NCBI GenBank assembly: GCA_004556055.1
Contig: SFIW01000004.1
Location: 1 to 64,000 of the forward strand
Length of the DNA: 64,000 nucleotides
Direction: 5' to 3'
From: Planctomycetaceae bacterium
GTDB lineage: Bacteria > Planctomycetota > Planctomycetia > Pirellulales > Thermoguttaceae
Below the pieces are notes generated by a model. It was not told the origin of the DNA, ran no database searches, and worked only from the letters and a program-made list of their open reading frames with translations. Below are positions 63,407 through 64,000 of the stretch, one piece after another. The first letter of the stretch is position 1; every line of letters starts with the position of its first letter. Made by a program: the position numbers and the translations under genes.

Positions 63407-63426
63407 CGCGCGCAATCATGCGCGCG
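63407..63426 (-). promoter_or_regulatory. Leader hairpin before rpmI
   Basis: 8-bp GC stem cgcgcgca (63407-63414) with tgcgcgcg (63419-63426), tetraloop, no T-run. It lies in the predicted leader, about 78 bases before rpmI; a possible autoregulatory element. Confidence 0.35.
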
Positions 63427-63448
63427 AAACATGCTCATACGAACCTTT

Positions 63449-63476
63449 ATTTTATATGGAGACGTCGCCAGGGCAA
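63449..63476 (-). promoter_or_regulatory. Candidate promoter of rpmI-rplT
   Basis: Minus strand: TTGCCC (63476-63471), 16-base spacer, TAAAAT (63454-63449). Confidence 0.45.
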
Positions 63477-63533
63477 GGGGGGCGAAACGAATTTCATACT
63501 AAAAAACGCCCCTTAAAGCCCCTTCTCCCTTTA

Positions 63534-64000
63534 TCAAAACGCCCAGTAGAGCGAGAAAAAGTGCATGATGCTCCCCCCTAGCACGAAAAGATGCCAGACG
63601 CCATGCATCCATCGCACCTTCTTCATCGCAAAAAAGATGCAACCGACTGTATAGGAAACGCCCCCTAGAACAAGGAATAACCAGGAAAGAGAGGTCAAAA
63701 CCTCATAGACGGAACGTCCTACGACGATCAAAAACCATCCCATCACAAGATAAAGACAGAACGTAAACCACCGCGCACGATTTCCATAAACCGAGTATGC
63801 GGTTACGCCAACCGCCGCAAGAGCCCAAATCGTGCCAAAAAGCCACCAACCCATCGAACTATTGAGAGGACCCAGGCAATAAGCCGAATAGGATCCGGCT
63901 ATAAGGAGAAAAATCGCCGAATGGTCAAGGCTCGCAAAAACGCGTTTCGCGCCGTTACGAGGCAGCGAATGATAGAGCGTCGACGTCAAATACAGAAGCA
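63534..64000 (-). CDS. Hemolysin-III/PAQR-family membrane protein, N terminus cut off
   Basis: The frame runs off the window end. The visible 155 residues are the last two thirds of a usual 210-220-residue protein. The first in-window residues LYLTSTLYHSLP match the conserved YxxSxxYH motif of the HlyIII/YqfA family; HSAIFLLIAGSY and the end WMHGVWHLFVLGGSIMHFFSLYWAF carry the other metal-binding histidines (HxxxH type). About five membrane helices are visible. Family members are integral membrane proteins of the PAQR group; a hemolytic role is not implied. Confidence 0.9.
   Translation of the reverse strand, partial: LLYLTSTLYHSLPRNGAKRVFASLDHSAIFLLIAGSYSAYCLGPLNSSMGWWLFGTIWALAAVGVTAYSVYGNRARWFTFCLYLVMGWFLIVVGRSVYEVLTSLSWLFLVLGGVSYTVGCIFFAMKKVRWMHGVWHLFVLGGSIMHFFSLYWAF

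Overview
The window looks like a chromosomal segment of a planctomycete, probably an anaerobic, polysaccharide-degrading, gut- or sediment-type lineage. This is inferred from gene content and style and was not tested by any search. Pointers are the many secreted glycosidase-like and Asp-box proteins, LamG fusions, a protein resembling the hydrazine-synthase alpha subunit with two CxxCH motifs, an FG-GAP repeat protein beside a sodium/solute symporter, lipoproteins with long disordered regions, an orphan FlhB-like protein, MoxR and DUF58 proteins, and a reverse rubrerythrin. Base composition is moderate, with a conspicuous excess of GACG/CGTC words and GAC codons. I see no phage, insertion sequence, CRISPR array or rRNA operon.

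Layout. 1-3.3 kb: a cut-off unknown gene, a small membrane protein, a MoxR ATPase and a tail-anchored protein with two DUF4145-like repeats. 3.4-11.7 kb (mostly minus): sugar-type SSS symporter, seven-repeat FG-GAP protein, TPR lipoprotein, prepilin peptidase, an exo/endonuclease/phosphatase-family protein and an SGNH esterase. 11.7-14.7 kb: argS and rsfS behind a good promoter, then three tandem tRNA-Asp genes with their own promoter and terminator. 14.8-22.3 kb: FlhB-like protein without its autocleavage domain, xseA, a 916-residue lipoprotein, an HpnA-like epimerase and a lipoprotein. 22.7-29.7 kb (plus): clpC, a TauE-type exporter, a HAD phosphatase overlapping ispG, and a GHL10-type glycosidase. 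29.7-37.8 kb: C39-like peptidase, DegT aminotransferase, an Asn/Ser-rich membrane protein, then two tandem Asp-box proteins and a metallophosphoesterase-LamG protein.

37.9-45.4 kb: an ECF cobalt/nickel transporter (cbiM, cbiQ, cbiO) divergent from a pyridoxal kinase, a prolyl oligopeptidase and an oligosaccharide flippase. 45.5-52.4 kb: one minus-strand transcript from a near-consensus promoter carrying a GH43-like enzyme, a LamG-GH32-like enzyme and, by ATGA overlap, a 1200-residue diheme-type protein. 52.6-55.2 kb: reverse rubrerythrin with a long leader and a GH33-type sialidase. 55.2-62.4 kb: DUF58 protein, GH78 alpha-L-rhamnosidase and an SSS symporter, apparently one transcript. 62.5-64 kb: ribosomal proteins L20 and L35 and a cut-off hemolysin-III family protein.

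How the parts fit: the accessory load is mostly outward-facing carbohydrate processing (sialidase-like, rhamnosidase, fructanase-like and arabinanase-like enzymes, esterase, symporters), set among ordinary housekeeping genes. I found no defence system or biosynthetic gene cluster. The oddest items are the truncated FlhB, the GH32/diheme coupling, the Asp-box/phosphoesterase operon and the tandem DUF4145-like anchor protein.
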